NCBI GenBank assembly: GCA_965368175.1
Contig: CBDULX010000105.1
Coordinates: 1 to 10,592 of the forward strand
DNA: 10,592 bases
Direction: 5' to 3'
DNA from: CBDULX01 sp965368175
GTDB lineage: Bacteria > Pseudomonadota > Gammaproteobacteria > SZUA-229
The position numbers were made by a program, and so were the translations under genes. The notes under the pieces are model-generated. The model saw only the letters and a program-made list of their open reading frames with translations, made no database searches and was not told where the DNA came from. Shown piece by piece: positions 1-7,182 of the stretch; positions within the stretch are counted from its first letter, which is position 1; each line of letters begins with the position of its first letter.

Positions 1-48
1 GTATTTTCAATGTTTTTATATAGATACAGTAACTTTCTAAATATTTAT
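1..48. other. AT-rich stretch after tsaE
   Basis: These 48 bases follow the tsaE stop codon and are very AT-rich. No hairpin with a U-tract, no start codon with a ribosome-binding site and no reading frame can be supported here. In many gammaproteobacteria amiB and mutL follow tsaE, but nothing visible here shows that. Confidence 0.4.
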
Positions 49-507
49 TTAAGATAATTGCTTAATTATGGCCCGTCCTTCAGGGCTCCCAGGCGTAATT
101 TCAATCACTCGACCCGCATTCTCATAGCGTATCCGACACAGCAAATCTGCTTTAGGCAAATAAGCTTCTGCTTTCTCAGGCCATTCCACCAGACAAATAG
201 ATTCATTATCAAAATAATCTCGACCACCGGCATATTCCAGCTCATCTGGATCTGCGAGACGATACAGGTCAAAGTGATAAATATGCTTATTACCTATTGA
301 ATAAGGCTCGACCAGTGTATAGGTGGGGCTTTTTACCACGCCGGTATGCCCCAGGGCATGCAGAAAACCACGAACAAAGGTGGTTTTGCCTGTTCCGAGG
401 TCTCCCTGCAGAAATATAACCGTTCCAGGGAGACAGTATTGAGCCACCTGACCAGCCAGAGATTCCTGAGCAGCCTCATCAGCCAGGAACAGGGTTTTTA
501 CAGTCAC
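49..507 (-). CDS. tsaE: tRNA t6A biosynthesis ATPase TsaE
   Basis: TsaE (YjeE) is the P-loop ATPase that works with TsaB, TsaC and TsaD in the cytoplasm to make N6-threonylcarbamoyladenosine at A37 of ANN-decoding tRNAs. The 152-residue protein matches the usual length (E. coli about 153). The Walker A motif GDLGTGKT is at residues 35-42, the family signature SPTYTLVEPY at 60-69, HFDLYRL at 78-84 with Asp80, and CLVEWPE at 105-111 with Glu108, all as in E. coli. The start is a GTG whose G is also the last base of the upstream nnr stop (TAGTG). A GGA about ten bases before it lies inside nnr, so translation is probably coupled to nnr. The nnr-tsaE order is widely conserved in gammaproteobacteria. 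The function is essential in many bacteria. No anomaly was seen. Confidence 0.97.
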   Translation of the reverse strand: MTVKTLFLADEAAQESLAGQVAQYCLPGTVIFLQGDLGTGKTTFVRGFLHALGHTGVVKSPTYTLVEPYSIGNKHIYHFDLYRLADPDELEYAGGRDYFDNESICLVEWPEKAEAYLPKADLLCRIRYENAGRVIEITPGSPEGRAIIKQLS

Positions 508-2003
508 TAATTTATTCCGACATTTAACTGGCTGCGTATTGAATCAAACAGATCGCTGGCAAGCAATCCCCGCGGTCTATTATCTGCAGCCCAATCACCG
601 GCACGGGCATGAACCATGACAGCGAGTTCAGCGGCCGTCGGTAAATCCAGTCCCTGCGCGATCAATGCGCCCGTCACGCCACTCAATACATCTCCCATAC
701 CGGCACTGGCCATACCCGGGTTGCCATAGGCACACACCTTGACCGGAGTATTCTCGGAGTTAACCAGGCTGCCCGATCCTTTCAAAATAACCGTACCGCC
801 ATATTGTTGTTGAATCATTTCGCAGGCGGTGAAACGCCCTTTCTGGATAACGTCTGTCACTTCATTGAGTAAACGAGCGGCTTCACCGGGATGCGGTGTC
901 AACACCCAGTTGTGGTCTTTAACCTCTTCCACCTGCGCCAGTAACGTCAAAGCATCGGCATCAATCACTTTGGGTTTTACCGTCTCCAGAACCTGCCCCA
1001 GTAATCGATTAGCCCATTCATCCCGACCCAGTCCAGGCCCGATAATGATTACATCGGCCTGCTGTAAAAGATAATGAGGGATTGATTCATCCGTGCCATG
1101 CACCATCAACTCTGGCCGCCCTGCCAGTATTGCGGTGATATGTTGTGGCCGGGTAATCACTGACACCAGACCAGCGCCAGCACGTAGTGCCGCTTCCGCA
1201 GACAGCCGCACAGCCCCTGCCATGCCATGATTACCCCCGACCACCAGCACATGACCATACTGCCCTTTATGACTGTTATGCTGCCGGGGTTTAATCAAGT
1301 CATCCACCACAGGCCAGTGTAATAACTGAGCATCCGCCGAAACATGTTTGTAAACAGCTTCCGGTATAGACAGGCTATCGAAAAAAACTTCACCACGATA
1401 ATCAGCGGCCTGGTGAGTAAACAGGCCTTTTTTCAAACCAATGAATGTCACCGTCATGTCCGCCTTAACCGCTACTCCCATCACACTGCCGGTATCGGCA
1501 CAAAGTCCGGATGGAACATCGATTGAAACCACCGGAACCGCTGACTGATTCATTTCTTCTATTACTTCTCGCCAGTACCCATCTACCTCTCTTTGTATTC
1601 CAGTACCCAGTAAGGCATCGACTATCACATTGGAGTGATGCATCATCTTGACATTAAAATCGGACAATTGATGCCCCAGTGACTTCCAGTCTTTATAAGA
1701 TTTTGCCGCATCGCCGGATAACTTTTTCGGATCGATCAGGCTCACCACTTCCACCCTGTAACCGGCCTCCATAGCCAATCGGGCTACCACATAGCCATCA
1801 CCGGCATTGTTCCCCGAACCACAACACACAATGATGCGATGAGTGAGATGATATTTTTCCTGTAAACGATCAAATACCGCTTTACCCGCCCGACACATTA
1901 ATTCATAACCGGCTATTTCATATTGCTCGATACTTATACGATCGAGCTCACGGCTGGCCTTAACACTATAAAGATTGACAGGTAAAGCATCCAGATAAGT
2001 CAT
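507..2003 (-). CDS. nnr: Bifunctional NAD(P)HX epimerase / ADP-dependent dehydratase
   Basis: Nnr (YjeF) repairs hydrated NADH and NADPH. The N-terminal domain interconverts the R and S epimers, and the C-terminal ribokinase-like domain dehydrates S-NAD(P)HX using ADP. The 498-residue protein has both domains. The YjeF_N half (about 1-220) shows GSGNNAGDGY at 62-71, DALLGTG at 129-135 and IDVPSGL at 161-167. The dehydratase half (about 235-495) shows HKGQYGHVLVVGG at 245-257, RAGAGLV at 274-280, GPGLG at 322-326, LTPHPGEAARLL at 368-379, and GNPGMASAGMGDVLSG at 427-442 with the expected catalytic Asp438. The ATG overlaps the upstream CDP-alcohol phosphatidyltransferase stop in an ATGA arrangement. 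A good AAGGA ribosome-binding site lies six bases before it. Both active sites look intact. Confidence 0.97.
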   Translation of the reverse strand: MTYLDALPVNLYSVKASRELDRISIEQYEIAGYELMCRAGKAVFDRLQEKYHLTHRIIVCCGSGNNAGDGYVVARLAMEAGYRVEVVSLIDPKKLSGDAAKSYKDWKSLGHQLSDFNVKMMHHSNVIVDALLGTGIQREVDGYWREVIEEMNQSAVPVVSIDVPSGLCADTGSVMGVAVKADMTVTFIGLKKGLFTHQAADYRGEVFFDSLSIPEAVYKHVSADAQLLHWPVVDDLIKPRQHNSHKGQYGHVLVVGGNHGMAGAVRLSAEAALRAGAGLVSVITRPQHITAILAGRPELMVHGTDESIPHYLLQQADVIIIGPGLGRDEWANRLLGQVLETVKPKVIDADALTLLAQVEEVKDHNWVLTPHPGEAARLLNEVTDVIQKGRFTACEMIQQQYGGTVILKGSGSLVNSENTPVKVCAYGNPGMASAGMGDVLSGVTGALIAQGLDLPTAAELAVMVHARAGDWAADNRPRGLLASDLFDSIRSQLNVGIN

Positions 2004-2596
2004 GGTTTGTCCTTATTATATTTAATTGCCTGCCATACATTTTTTACATCATGCTGTTCCCGCCTGATGATCAGACTAATGATAATTTCTTCTATTGCTG
2101 CATACAAACAAACCACAGCAGCCAGTCTAAACATCCAGCTATTGAACCCCGAAAACAACAATATATAACCGATAAAAGTTAACAGTACAGCCAGTTTAGC
2201 ACTCCAGGTATGATAGCTAACAACCGCATGAAACTTGGCCAGCCCCACCAGCACAGGCAAGGTAAAACTGATCAGAATGATGGCAGCAGATAACCATTCC
2301 AGTCGAACAATGTCAGGCCACATTATCCAGGCAGCAACAGCCAGTGTTGAATAGACGATGAAATCACCCCAACTGTCGAGTTTTGAACCCAGAGCGCTTA
2401 CCTGGTTGAGATATCTTGCAAGAAAGCCATCCAGCACATCGGTGAATGCTGAAAACAGCATAGCGATAAAAAACCAGATTTCCTGCTGCTGAATTGCCAG
2501 TATCAGCATTACAGGTGCCATCAATATACGGATACTGCTGACTATATTGGGCCAGTTAAGCACTTCAGAATTTAACTTCATCATAAGCCCTACCAT
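2000..2596 (-). CDS. CDP-alcohol phosphatidyltransferase family membrane protein
   Basis: This is an integral inner-membrane enzyme of the family that moves a phosphatidyl (or similar) group from a CDP-lipid to an alcohol with release of CMP. The full signature DxxDGxxAR-x8-GxxxDxxxD is present: Asp53, Asp56, Gly57, Ala60-Arg61, Gly70, Asp74 and Asp78. About six hydrophobic segments fit the family's usual fold, and a YHTWSAKL segment follows at about 128-135. The acceptor alcohol cannot be read from sequence; this is not clearly PgsA or PssA. The first ATG has a poor ribosome-binding site, while Met5 or Met6 (starts at 2584 and 2581) sit just after GGTAGGG, so the true protein may be 193-194 residues. 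It lies 31 bp after the CarS-like gene, which could make its CDP-lipid substrate, and overlaps nnr by four bases. Confidence 0.9.
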   Translation of the reverse strand: MVGLMMKLNSEVLNWPNIVSSIRILMAPVMLILAIQQQEIWFFIAMLFSAFTDVLDGFLARYLNQVSALGSKLDSWGDFIVYSTLAVAAWIMWPDIVRLEWLSAAIILISFTLPVLVGLAKFHAVVSYHTWSAKLAVLLTFIGYILLFSGFNSWMFRLAAVVCLYAAIEEIIISLIIRREQHDVKNVWQAIKYNKDKP

Positions 2597-2627
2597 ACCC
2601 GCTTAGACTGAATTTTTGTAGCGCGAT

Positions 2628-3113
2628 CTAGAATGGTTGTTTTCGAATACCCCACCTGTAGAGTAATTGAGATAATAATAACTCTGCCACAACAAAAATA
2701 CCCGCTGCATACAGAACACTGATAAGGGATAGTTTCAGGTACGACATATACAAAAGTGCAGGGAACAACACTTCTGGCAATTGATCGAGCAGCAGGGCCC
2801 TACTACTGGAAGGCTTCCCCAGGCGACGTTTAATAAAACTTGAAAACAAATCACCAGACATGGAAGCCAGTGCTACATAGCCACCAAAATACCATTCATA
2901 ACCCAGGATGGGAGCCAGCATACATCCCATGAAGACAGCTGCGATGATCCCTCGCCAGGTTTTGGCAGGCCCGAACAGGTAGTGTCCGTCAGCTAGACGG
3001 TAATGGAAATCAACTGGCGTGCTGAATCGTTCTTTGGCGATATATCGAATTAATATGGGTGCGCCATTAATAAGAATGACCAGTACAATGAACCTGGATA
3101 TGGCAATAATCAC
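2628..3113 (-). CDS. CarS-like CDP-archaeol synthase family (DUF46) membrane protein
   Basis: The 161-residue protein belongs to the family of archaeal CarS, which uses CTP to activate an unsaturated archaetidic-acid-type lipid to the CDP-lipid, in the same way CdsA does for phosphatidic acid. Seen here are NGAPILI at 16-22, the cytidylyltransferase-like DGHYLFGPAKTWRG at 42-55, and the long signature at 86-114 with SGDLFSSFIKRRLG followed by SSSRALLLDQLPE. Length and about five hydrophobic segments fit the family. Bacterial members exist, but their substrate is, as far as I know, unsettled; bacteria normally lack archaeol, so a fatty-acyl phospholipid precursor is an inference. The start is GTG, preceded by GAAGG six bases upstream; an overlapping out-of-frame ATG runs straight into TGA. 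It probably heads the four-gene unit that ends with tsaE. Confidence 0.88.
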   Translation of the reverse strand: MIIAISRFIVLVILINGAPILIRYIAKERFSTPVDFHYRLADGHYLFGPAKTWRGIIAAVFMGCMLAPILGYEWYFGGYVALASMSGDLFSSFIKRRLGKPSSSRALLLDQLPEVLFPALLYMSYLKLSLISVLYAAGIFVVAELLLSQLLYRWGIRKQPF

Positions 3114-3170
3114 ATCCGACCTTCTTTGTAGGAGTCACAGTAATCCCTGAATTGAAGTTTAATCGAAATC

Positions 3171-3330
3171 CAGGGAACCTCTGATAAAGACTGGTTGAAT
3201 TAGGCTACGATGAGTGTTTAGATTTTTCACAAAGTGGAACGAAATAGTGATTTTATTGCAGCGAACTTCGGAGAAATCTGGACGCTTTTAGCCAGCATAA
3301 ATCTATCACGACTTGATTAGAGGCTCCCTG
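3171..3330. mobile_element. MITE-like element or decayed IS, about 160 bp
   Basis: The two ends form an imperfect terminal inverted repeat. The left end reads CAGGGAACCTCTGATAAAG from 3171. The right end, read on the other strand from 3330, is CAGGGAGCCTCTAATCAAG, so 16 of these 19 positions agree. The interior has no open frame of useful size and no transposase motif. No clear target-site duplication flanks it. It fills most of the gap between the diguanylate cyclase and the CarS-like gene. Its right end supplies the cyclase's last codons and stop. The ends resemble insertion-sequence termini in general form; I cannot name the parent family. Confidence 0.5.
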
Positions 3331-4261
3331 TAGCCACCTGCAACTGGTCGCGCCCCTGATCTTTTGCCGCATAAAGGGCCGCATCAGCTCGCTTGAACAG
3401 GCTGTTGAAAGAATCTGACTTGCTCAAACAGGACAGGCCTACGCTTACTGATACTGAATGCGTCTGCTCTTCAATATTCACCCGGTTGTCTCGAATCGAA
3501 CCCAAAATGCGCTCTGCCACCATCGTACTGGATTCACAATCGGAATTACGCAGAATAATGGCAAACTCCTCACCGCCATAACGGAATACCAGGTCGGAAT
3601 CGCGAGTGCTGGTTTTCAATATAATGGCTACCGATTTCAGCACTTCATCTCCCGCGCTGTGGCCATAATTATCATTGAATGATTTAAAATGATCGATATC
3701 AATCATTAGCAGAGTCAGACCGTTTTTCTGGCGTTTCGCCAGACTGATTTCACGTTCCATAGTGGCATCGAAGGTTGAGCGATTATTAACACCGGTAAGT
3801 GCGTCACGATATGCCAGCAAACTGGCTTCCCGGTACTGAATGCCATTTCGTAATGGATACAGCAATTGGCACAACTGGTTTTCCAGAAGCACCAGTTCTG
3901 ATTCGGAAAATTTACGCCCCCGAAACAGCATGATGTTACCCAGCCCCGACTCTTCCACAGTCAGGTTATAACTACAACTGTGGAAGCTCTTACGACCCAG
4001 CTCCATGTGGATGTCTAATTCCTCATACTGGTAGCTGTAACCATCGAAGAGCAGGTAGGCATGCATATATTCCATGAACTGGCTTATCACCCAGTCTATA
4101 TCTAAAGACATCTGTAATTTGGTGGCCAGATCCAGCTTAAGCTGTTGCTCTAGCACCGGATCAATTGCTTTTAGCTGCTCACCCGATGATAAGTTACGAG
4201 CCAGGCTCTGAGGTGTTTTTTGTTGTTTAATCATATCCAGTGGTGATGATTGAAAGGGCAT
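3317..4261 (-). CDS. Diguanylate cyclase (GGDEF domain), soluble
   Basis: This enzyme is predicted to make the second messenger cyclic di-GMP from two GTP. The C-terminal GGDEF domain (about 147-308) has DALTGVNNR at 153-161, the metal and substrate segment DIDHFKSFNDNYGH at 188-201, and an intact GGEEF active site at 229-233. The inhibitory I-site RxxD is Arg220-Asp223, correctly placed before GGEEF, so product feedback inhibition is likely. The N-terminal 145 residues have no membrane segment and look like a conserved small sensory domain rather than a recognised PAS or REC domain; the signal is unknown. The ATG at 4261 has only a weak GGAA upstream; Met10 is an alternative. The protein ends TGSL, encoded by the end of the neighbouring inverted-repeat element. 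It is separated from the genes on either side by about 200 bp and may be transcribed alone. Confidence 0.95.
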   Translation of the reverse strand: MPFQSSPLDMIKQQKTPQSLARNLSSGEQLKAIDPVLEQQLKLDLATKLQMSLDIDWVISQFMEYMHAYLLFDGYSYQYEELDIHMELGRKSFHSCSYNLTVEESGLGNIMLFRGRKFSESELVLLENQLCQLLYPLRNGIQYREASLLAYRDALTGVNNRSTFDATMEREISLAKRQKNGLTLLMIDIDHFKSFNDNYGHSAGDEVLKSVAIILKTSTRDSDLVFRYGGEEFAIILRNSDCESSTMVAERILGSIRDNRVNIEEQTHSVSVSVGLSCLSKSDSFNSLFKRADAALYAAKDQGRDQLQVATGSL

Positions 4262-4459
4262 GATTCTAATTCCACAGTAACATTAGGCACTGTTTTGCGA
4301 TAATCATGCCAGAATTCAATATATTATTTAATATCAATGACTTAGCGAAATAATTACTAATAGACCTGACTAGATGACGGAAAGCTGTTTCCGCCCCGCG
4401 GTAAGATTATGGCGGTTATGACAATATTCTGGCGCAACTTAAATGAATTATAAGGACTT

Positions 4460-5353
4460 TTATGGCTGCGGCAGTAAACAACCGCCGATGGAACCAGGAA
4501 GGCAATGTTGACCATCAATCCAGATGGCATTATCAAATCGGGCGTTCTCCAGTCTGGCACCCTCCAGCCGCGCACCCTCCAGTTCAGCATAAGACAGATT
4601 AGCTGCTTCCAGGTTGGCATCCAGCAGATTGGCCTGACGCAAGTTAGCGCCAATCAGAGCCGCATTTCGAAGCTGGCTCTGCTGCATTTCAGCCCCGGAC
4701 AAATTGGCGTAAGAGAAATCGCAACCCGTAAGTTGACTGCGACTAAAATCCGCATCAGTCAAAACAGCACTGGTAAAAAGAGACAAACTTAAATCAAGCC
4801 CTGCAAGATTCTGCCCCTGCTTGTTGCACATCGACCAGTTTATTCCGGCTGCAGGAGCTGCAGTGCAATCGCTGCCAATATCTTTAGGGGCTGGACGATA
4901 ACTGAAGAATGCTGCAATAAGAGAAATGGCAACAGCCAGCACCAGTATAATATTTTTTTTGTTTATTCCCGGCTGATTACGGTATCGAGTAAGAATGTCA
5001 TCCCTTAGCTGGCGATGCAGCTTCACAACCTGATCTTCATCCATGCGCCGTTCAGTATCCTCCAGATCGTCTTCAGCCCGGACACTACGCTCATCCTCGC
5101 GAATTCGTGCCATCATCAGGGCCTTAGCACCTTCCGGAGTATTGGCATTAAGCACCAGCTCAGGCACCAGTGACTTGTAATGATCAACAGTGACCCAGTT
5201 TTTCTGATCCTGGGAAATTTCAGAATCAAGCGTCAAACGCCCAAGTATCAGATACCGACTGATCAGCTGATTGGGATAAGGACCGAAGACCTGGTCGTCT
5301 TTTTTAATATACCAGCGACTTTTATTGTGATCTTTGAATGTCATTCCACTCAC
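4460..5353 (-). CDS. GYF_2-like / single-TM / pentapeptide-repeat membrane protein
   Basis: I do not recognise a named gene. The 297-residue protein has four parts. Residues 12-56 resemble a GYF_2 domain (RWYIKKDDQVFGPYP, then a conserved WVTV). Residues 80-125 are a highly charged, probably helical linker. Residues 134-151 form one hydrophobic membrane segment preceded by Asn-Lys-Lys. Residues 181-280 are 20 pentapeptide repeats in unbroken register (for example ANLRQ ANLLD ANLEA ANLSY), expected to fold as a right-handed quadrilateral beta-helix of about five coils. Charge suggests the head is cytoplasmic and the helix periplasmic. Cys163, Cys176, Cys284 and Cys292 flank the repeats and could form disulfides. 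The start is GTG with AGGA four bases upstream; Met4 is an alternative. It lies 21 bp after serS and is probably co-transcribed with it. Function unknown. Confidence 0.88.
   Translation of the reverse strand: MSGMTFKDHNKSRWYIKKDDQVFGPYPNQLISRYLILGRLTLDSEISQDQKNWVTVDHYKSLVPELVLNANTPEGAKALMMARIREDERSVRAEDDLEDTERRMDEDQVVKLHRQLRDDILTRYRNQPGINKKNIILVLAVAISLIAAFFSYRPAPKDIGSDCTAAPAAGINWSMCNKQGQNLAGLDLSLSLFTSAVLTDADFSRSQLTGCDFSYANLSGAEMQQSQLRNAALIGANLRQANLLDANLEAANLSYAELEGARLEGARLENARFDNAIWIDGQHCLPGSIGGCLLPQP
4511..4810 (-). repeat. 15-bp-period coding repeat (pentapeptide helix)
   Basis: This part of the preceding gene repeats with a 15-base period because it encodes 20 consecutive five-residue units of the A(D/N)LXX type. 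The most regular units are at the C-terminal end (residues 236-275). The DNA copies are diverged at third positions, so this is old protein-level repetition rather than recent duplication. Confidence 0.85.
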
Positions 5354-5374
5354 ATCTTCCTGTTTCAGGGGGAC

Positions 5375-6652
5375 CTAGGGCTCAAGCAGTTTGACACCTC
5401 CCATGTACGGCTGCAATGCCTCGGGTATCTGAATGCTACCATCCTGCTGTTGATAGTTTTCAAGTATAGCAACCAATGTGCGTCCTATCGCCAGGCCCGA
5501 GCCATTAATGGTATGTAGCAGTTCAGGCTTACCAGTTTCGGGGTTCCGCCAGCGAGCACTCATGCGACGGGCCTGAAAATCCTGAAAATTACTGCAGGAG
5601 GAAATCTCACGATAAGCTTGCTGACCAGGCAACCACACTTCCAGATCATAGGTTTTAGCCGCTGAGAAACCGGTATCACCGGCACAAAGGATCAACACCC
5701 GGTATGGCAAATTAAGTTTTTGCAATACCTTCTCGGCATGGCCGGTGAGTTCTTCCAGGGCCTGCCATGAAGATTGCGGACTAACCAGCTGCACCATTTC
5801 AACTTTTTCAAACTGATGCTGACGTATCATGCCGCGGGTATCCTTGCCATAGGAACCTGCTTCAGAACGAAAACAGGGCGTATGGCAGGCGAATTTCACA
5901 GGCATCTGTTTGGCCTCGATGATTTCATCGCGGGCAATATTGGTGACCGGCACTTCGGCTGTGGGAATCAGGTAATACCCACTATCGCCGCTCATGGCAA
6001 ACAGATCTTCCTCAAACTTGGGTAACTGACCCGTCCCTTTCAGGCTATCGCTATTAACCATATAAGGTACATAAACTTCGGTGTAGCCATGCTCGGAGGT
6101 GTGCAAATCCAGCATGAACTGAATCAATGCTCGGTGCAGTCGAGCCATATGACCCCGCATCACTACAAAGCGTGAACCGGTGAGCTTGGCCGCTGTTTCA
6201 AAATCCAGCCAGTCATTGGGAGCCCCCAACTCAACATGATCTTTGGGTTCAAAGTCCAGTTGCGTCGGCTCACCCCATTTGCGGACTTCAAGATTATCTT
6301 CTTCGGATTGCCCATCGGGCACAGACTCATCAAGAATATTCGGCATACCCATCAGTATGTCATTAAGTTCAGCCTGCACCGCATCCAGCTGGGACTTGGC
6401 CTCATTTAGTTCATCACCCAGGCTTGACACCGCATCGAGCAAAGGCTGGATATTTTCACCCGCGGACTTGGCTTTGCCTATATCCTTAGATTTAGAATTG
6501 CGCTCACTCTGCAATTCCTGGGTTTTAACCTGAATAGACTTGCGCTGGTATTCCAGTTCATTGAACCGAACAATATCCAGCTCATAGCCATGTCTGGCCA
6601 GTTGTTTGGCAACCTTTTCGATATCGTTTCTTAAAAGTTTTTGATCTAGCAT
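5375..6652 (-). CDS. serS: Seryl-tRNA synthetase
   Basis: SerRS charges tRNA-Ser (and tRNA-Sec where present) with serine in the cytoplasm using ATP. The 425-residue length is normal (E. coli 430). Residues 1-105 form the long antiparallel coiled-coil arm that grips the tRNA variable arm. The class II catalytic core follows, with the serine-binding TAEV at 231-234, motif 2 as FRSEAGSYGKDTRGMIRQHQ at 261-280 continuing into FEKVE, and motif 3 with SSCSNFQDFQARR at 351-363 and NGSGLAIGRT at 383-392. The ATG is preceded by an A-rich leader with no clear Shine-Dalgarno sequence. It follows crcB, a common gammaproteobacterial neighbour, but the 142-bp intervening repeat element carries a plausible promoter of its own. 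All key residues are present. Confidence 0.98.
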   Translation of the reverse strand: MLDQKLLRNDIEKVAKQLARHGYELDIVRFNELEYQRKSIQVKTQELQSERNSKSKDIGKAKSAGENIQPLLDAVSSLGDELNEAKSQLDAVQAELNDILMGMPNILDESVPDGQSEEDNLEVRKWGEPTQLDFEPKDHVELGAPNDWLDFETAAKLTGSRFVVMRGHMARLHRALIQFMLDLHTSEHGYTEVYVPYMVNSDSLKGTGQLPKFEEDLFAMSGDSGYYLIPTAEVPVTNIARDEIIEAKQMPVKFACHTPCFRSEAGSYGKDTRGMIRQHQFEKVEMVQLVSPQSSWQALEELTGHAEKVLQKLNLPYRVLILCAGDTGFSAAKTYDLEVWLPGQQAYREISSCSNFQDFQARRMSARWRNPETGKPELLHTINGSGLAIGRTLVAILENYQQQDGSIQIPEALQPYMGGVKLLEP

Positions 6653-6679
6653 TTTGTTTTACTTGAAAGTTTTATTATT

Positions 6680-6794
6680 GCCACAGAGTCACAGAGATCA
6701 CTGAGGTTATTATATGAATCAAATACCATTGATGTAATCCACCAGAGGAAAACACTAAATATAAATTCCTCTGTGTTCTCAGTGTCTCCGTGGC
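6680..6794. repeat. MITE-like inverted repeat, 115 bp, in the serS-crcB gap
   Basis: Two 27-bp arms, 6680-6706 and 6768-6794, are reverse complements at 22 of 27 positions around a 61-bp loop. The left arm begins GCCACAGAGTCACAGAG and the right arm reads CCTCTGTGTTCTCAGTG. Repeats of this CACAGAG type occur between genes in many bacteria, from general knowledge. Inside it a second, perfect 8-bp inverted repeat (CAGAGGAA at 6743-6750, TTCCTCTG at 6766-6773) could form a competing hairpin. There is no open frame and no obvious target duplication. Confidence 0.75.
6709..6738 (-). promoter_or_regulatory. Candidate sigma-70 promoter for serS
   Basis: On the minus strand a perfect TATAAT -10 box lies at 6709-6714, and ATTACA at 6733-6738 is a four-of-six match to the -35 consensus at 18-bp spacing. 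Transcription would begin near 6702, about 50 bases before the serS ATG. The promoter sits inside the loop of the inverted-repeat element. Confidence 0.55.
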
Positions 6795-6801
6795 GAACAC
6801 A

Positions 6802-7179
6802 TCAAACCCATGATTTCGCCCACTGTGCACCTGCCCAGGCGGCACCTATACATATCACCACATTGAGCAGCACGTTTAAAAATGCTTTTTGCATCATGCC
6901 CTGCTGCATTAAATCCAGGGTATCCCAGGAAAAAGTAGAAAAAGTGGTCAACGCACCCAGTACGCCTACCACCAGCGCCAGTCGAACTTCATGGGGCACA
7001 TTAAATTTTTCAATCAGCAATATGGACAACAATCCAATAGCAAAAGAACCCAGCAGATTCACTGCCAGAGTGCCATAGGGAAAGCCACGACCAAACCAGG
7101 TATAAATACCCGATGATATACCGTAGCGCAACATGGCCCCTACAGCGCCCCCCATGGCGACAAATAGCAGGTTTTTCAT
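6802..7179 (-). CDS. crcB: Fluoride ion channel CrcB/Fluc
   Basis: CrcB forms dual-topology dimers in the inner membrane that let fluoride leave the cell. The 125-residue protein has the expected four membrane segments. Signatures seen are GGAVGAMLRY at 10-19, GTLAVNLLGSFAIG at 36-49 including the pore Asn41, and GVLGALTTFSTF at 72-83, which carries the central Na+-site region and Phe80 and Phe83 of the phenylalanine box. Only one crcB copy is visible, consistent with the homodimeric type. The ATG comes 3 bp after the acnB stop with a weak ribosome-binding site, so it is probably translated from the acnB message. Because coding sequence lies directly upstream, there is no room for a fluoride riboswitch leader. 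Gene order crcB then serS is common in gammaproteobacteria. Confidence 0.96.
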   Translation of the reverse strand: MKNLLFVAMGGAVGAMLRYGISSGIYTWFGRGFPYGTLAVNLLGSFAIGLLSILLIEKFNVPHEVRLALVVGVLGALTTFSTFSWDTLDLMQQGMMQKAFLNVLLNVVICIGAAWAGAQWAKSWV

Positions 7180-7182
7180 ATC

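Noticed and set aside
4262..4340. Promoter for the diguanylate cyclase
   Set aside because: Several AT-rich hexamers resemble a -10 box, but none has a matching -35 at 16-18 bp, so no choice is supported.
4378..4393. Intrinsic terminator after the pentapeptide-repeat gene (CGGAAA-GCTG-TTTCCG)
   Set aside because: The stem is only 6 bp and is not followed by a U-tract on the minus strand. Nearby CCGCC/GGCGG pairing is equally weak, so it was not called.
4357..4653. A second minus-strand frame of 98 residues overlapping the pentapeptide gene
   Set aside because: It is a frame-shifted shadow of the 15-bp repeat, with Trp- and Arg-rich composition and no start signal.
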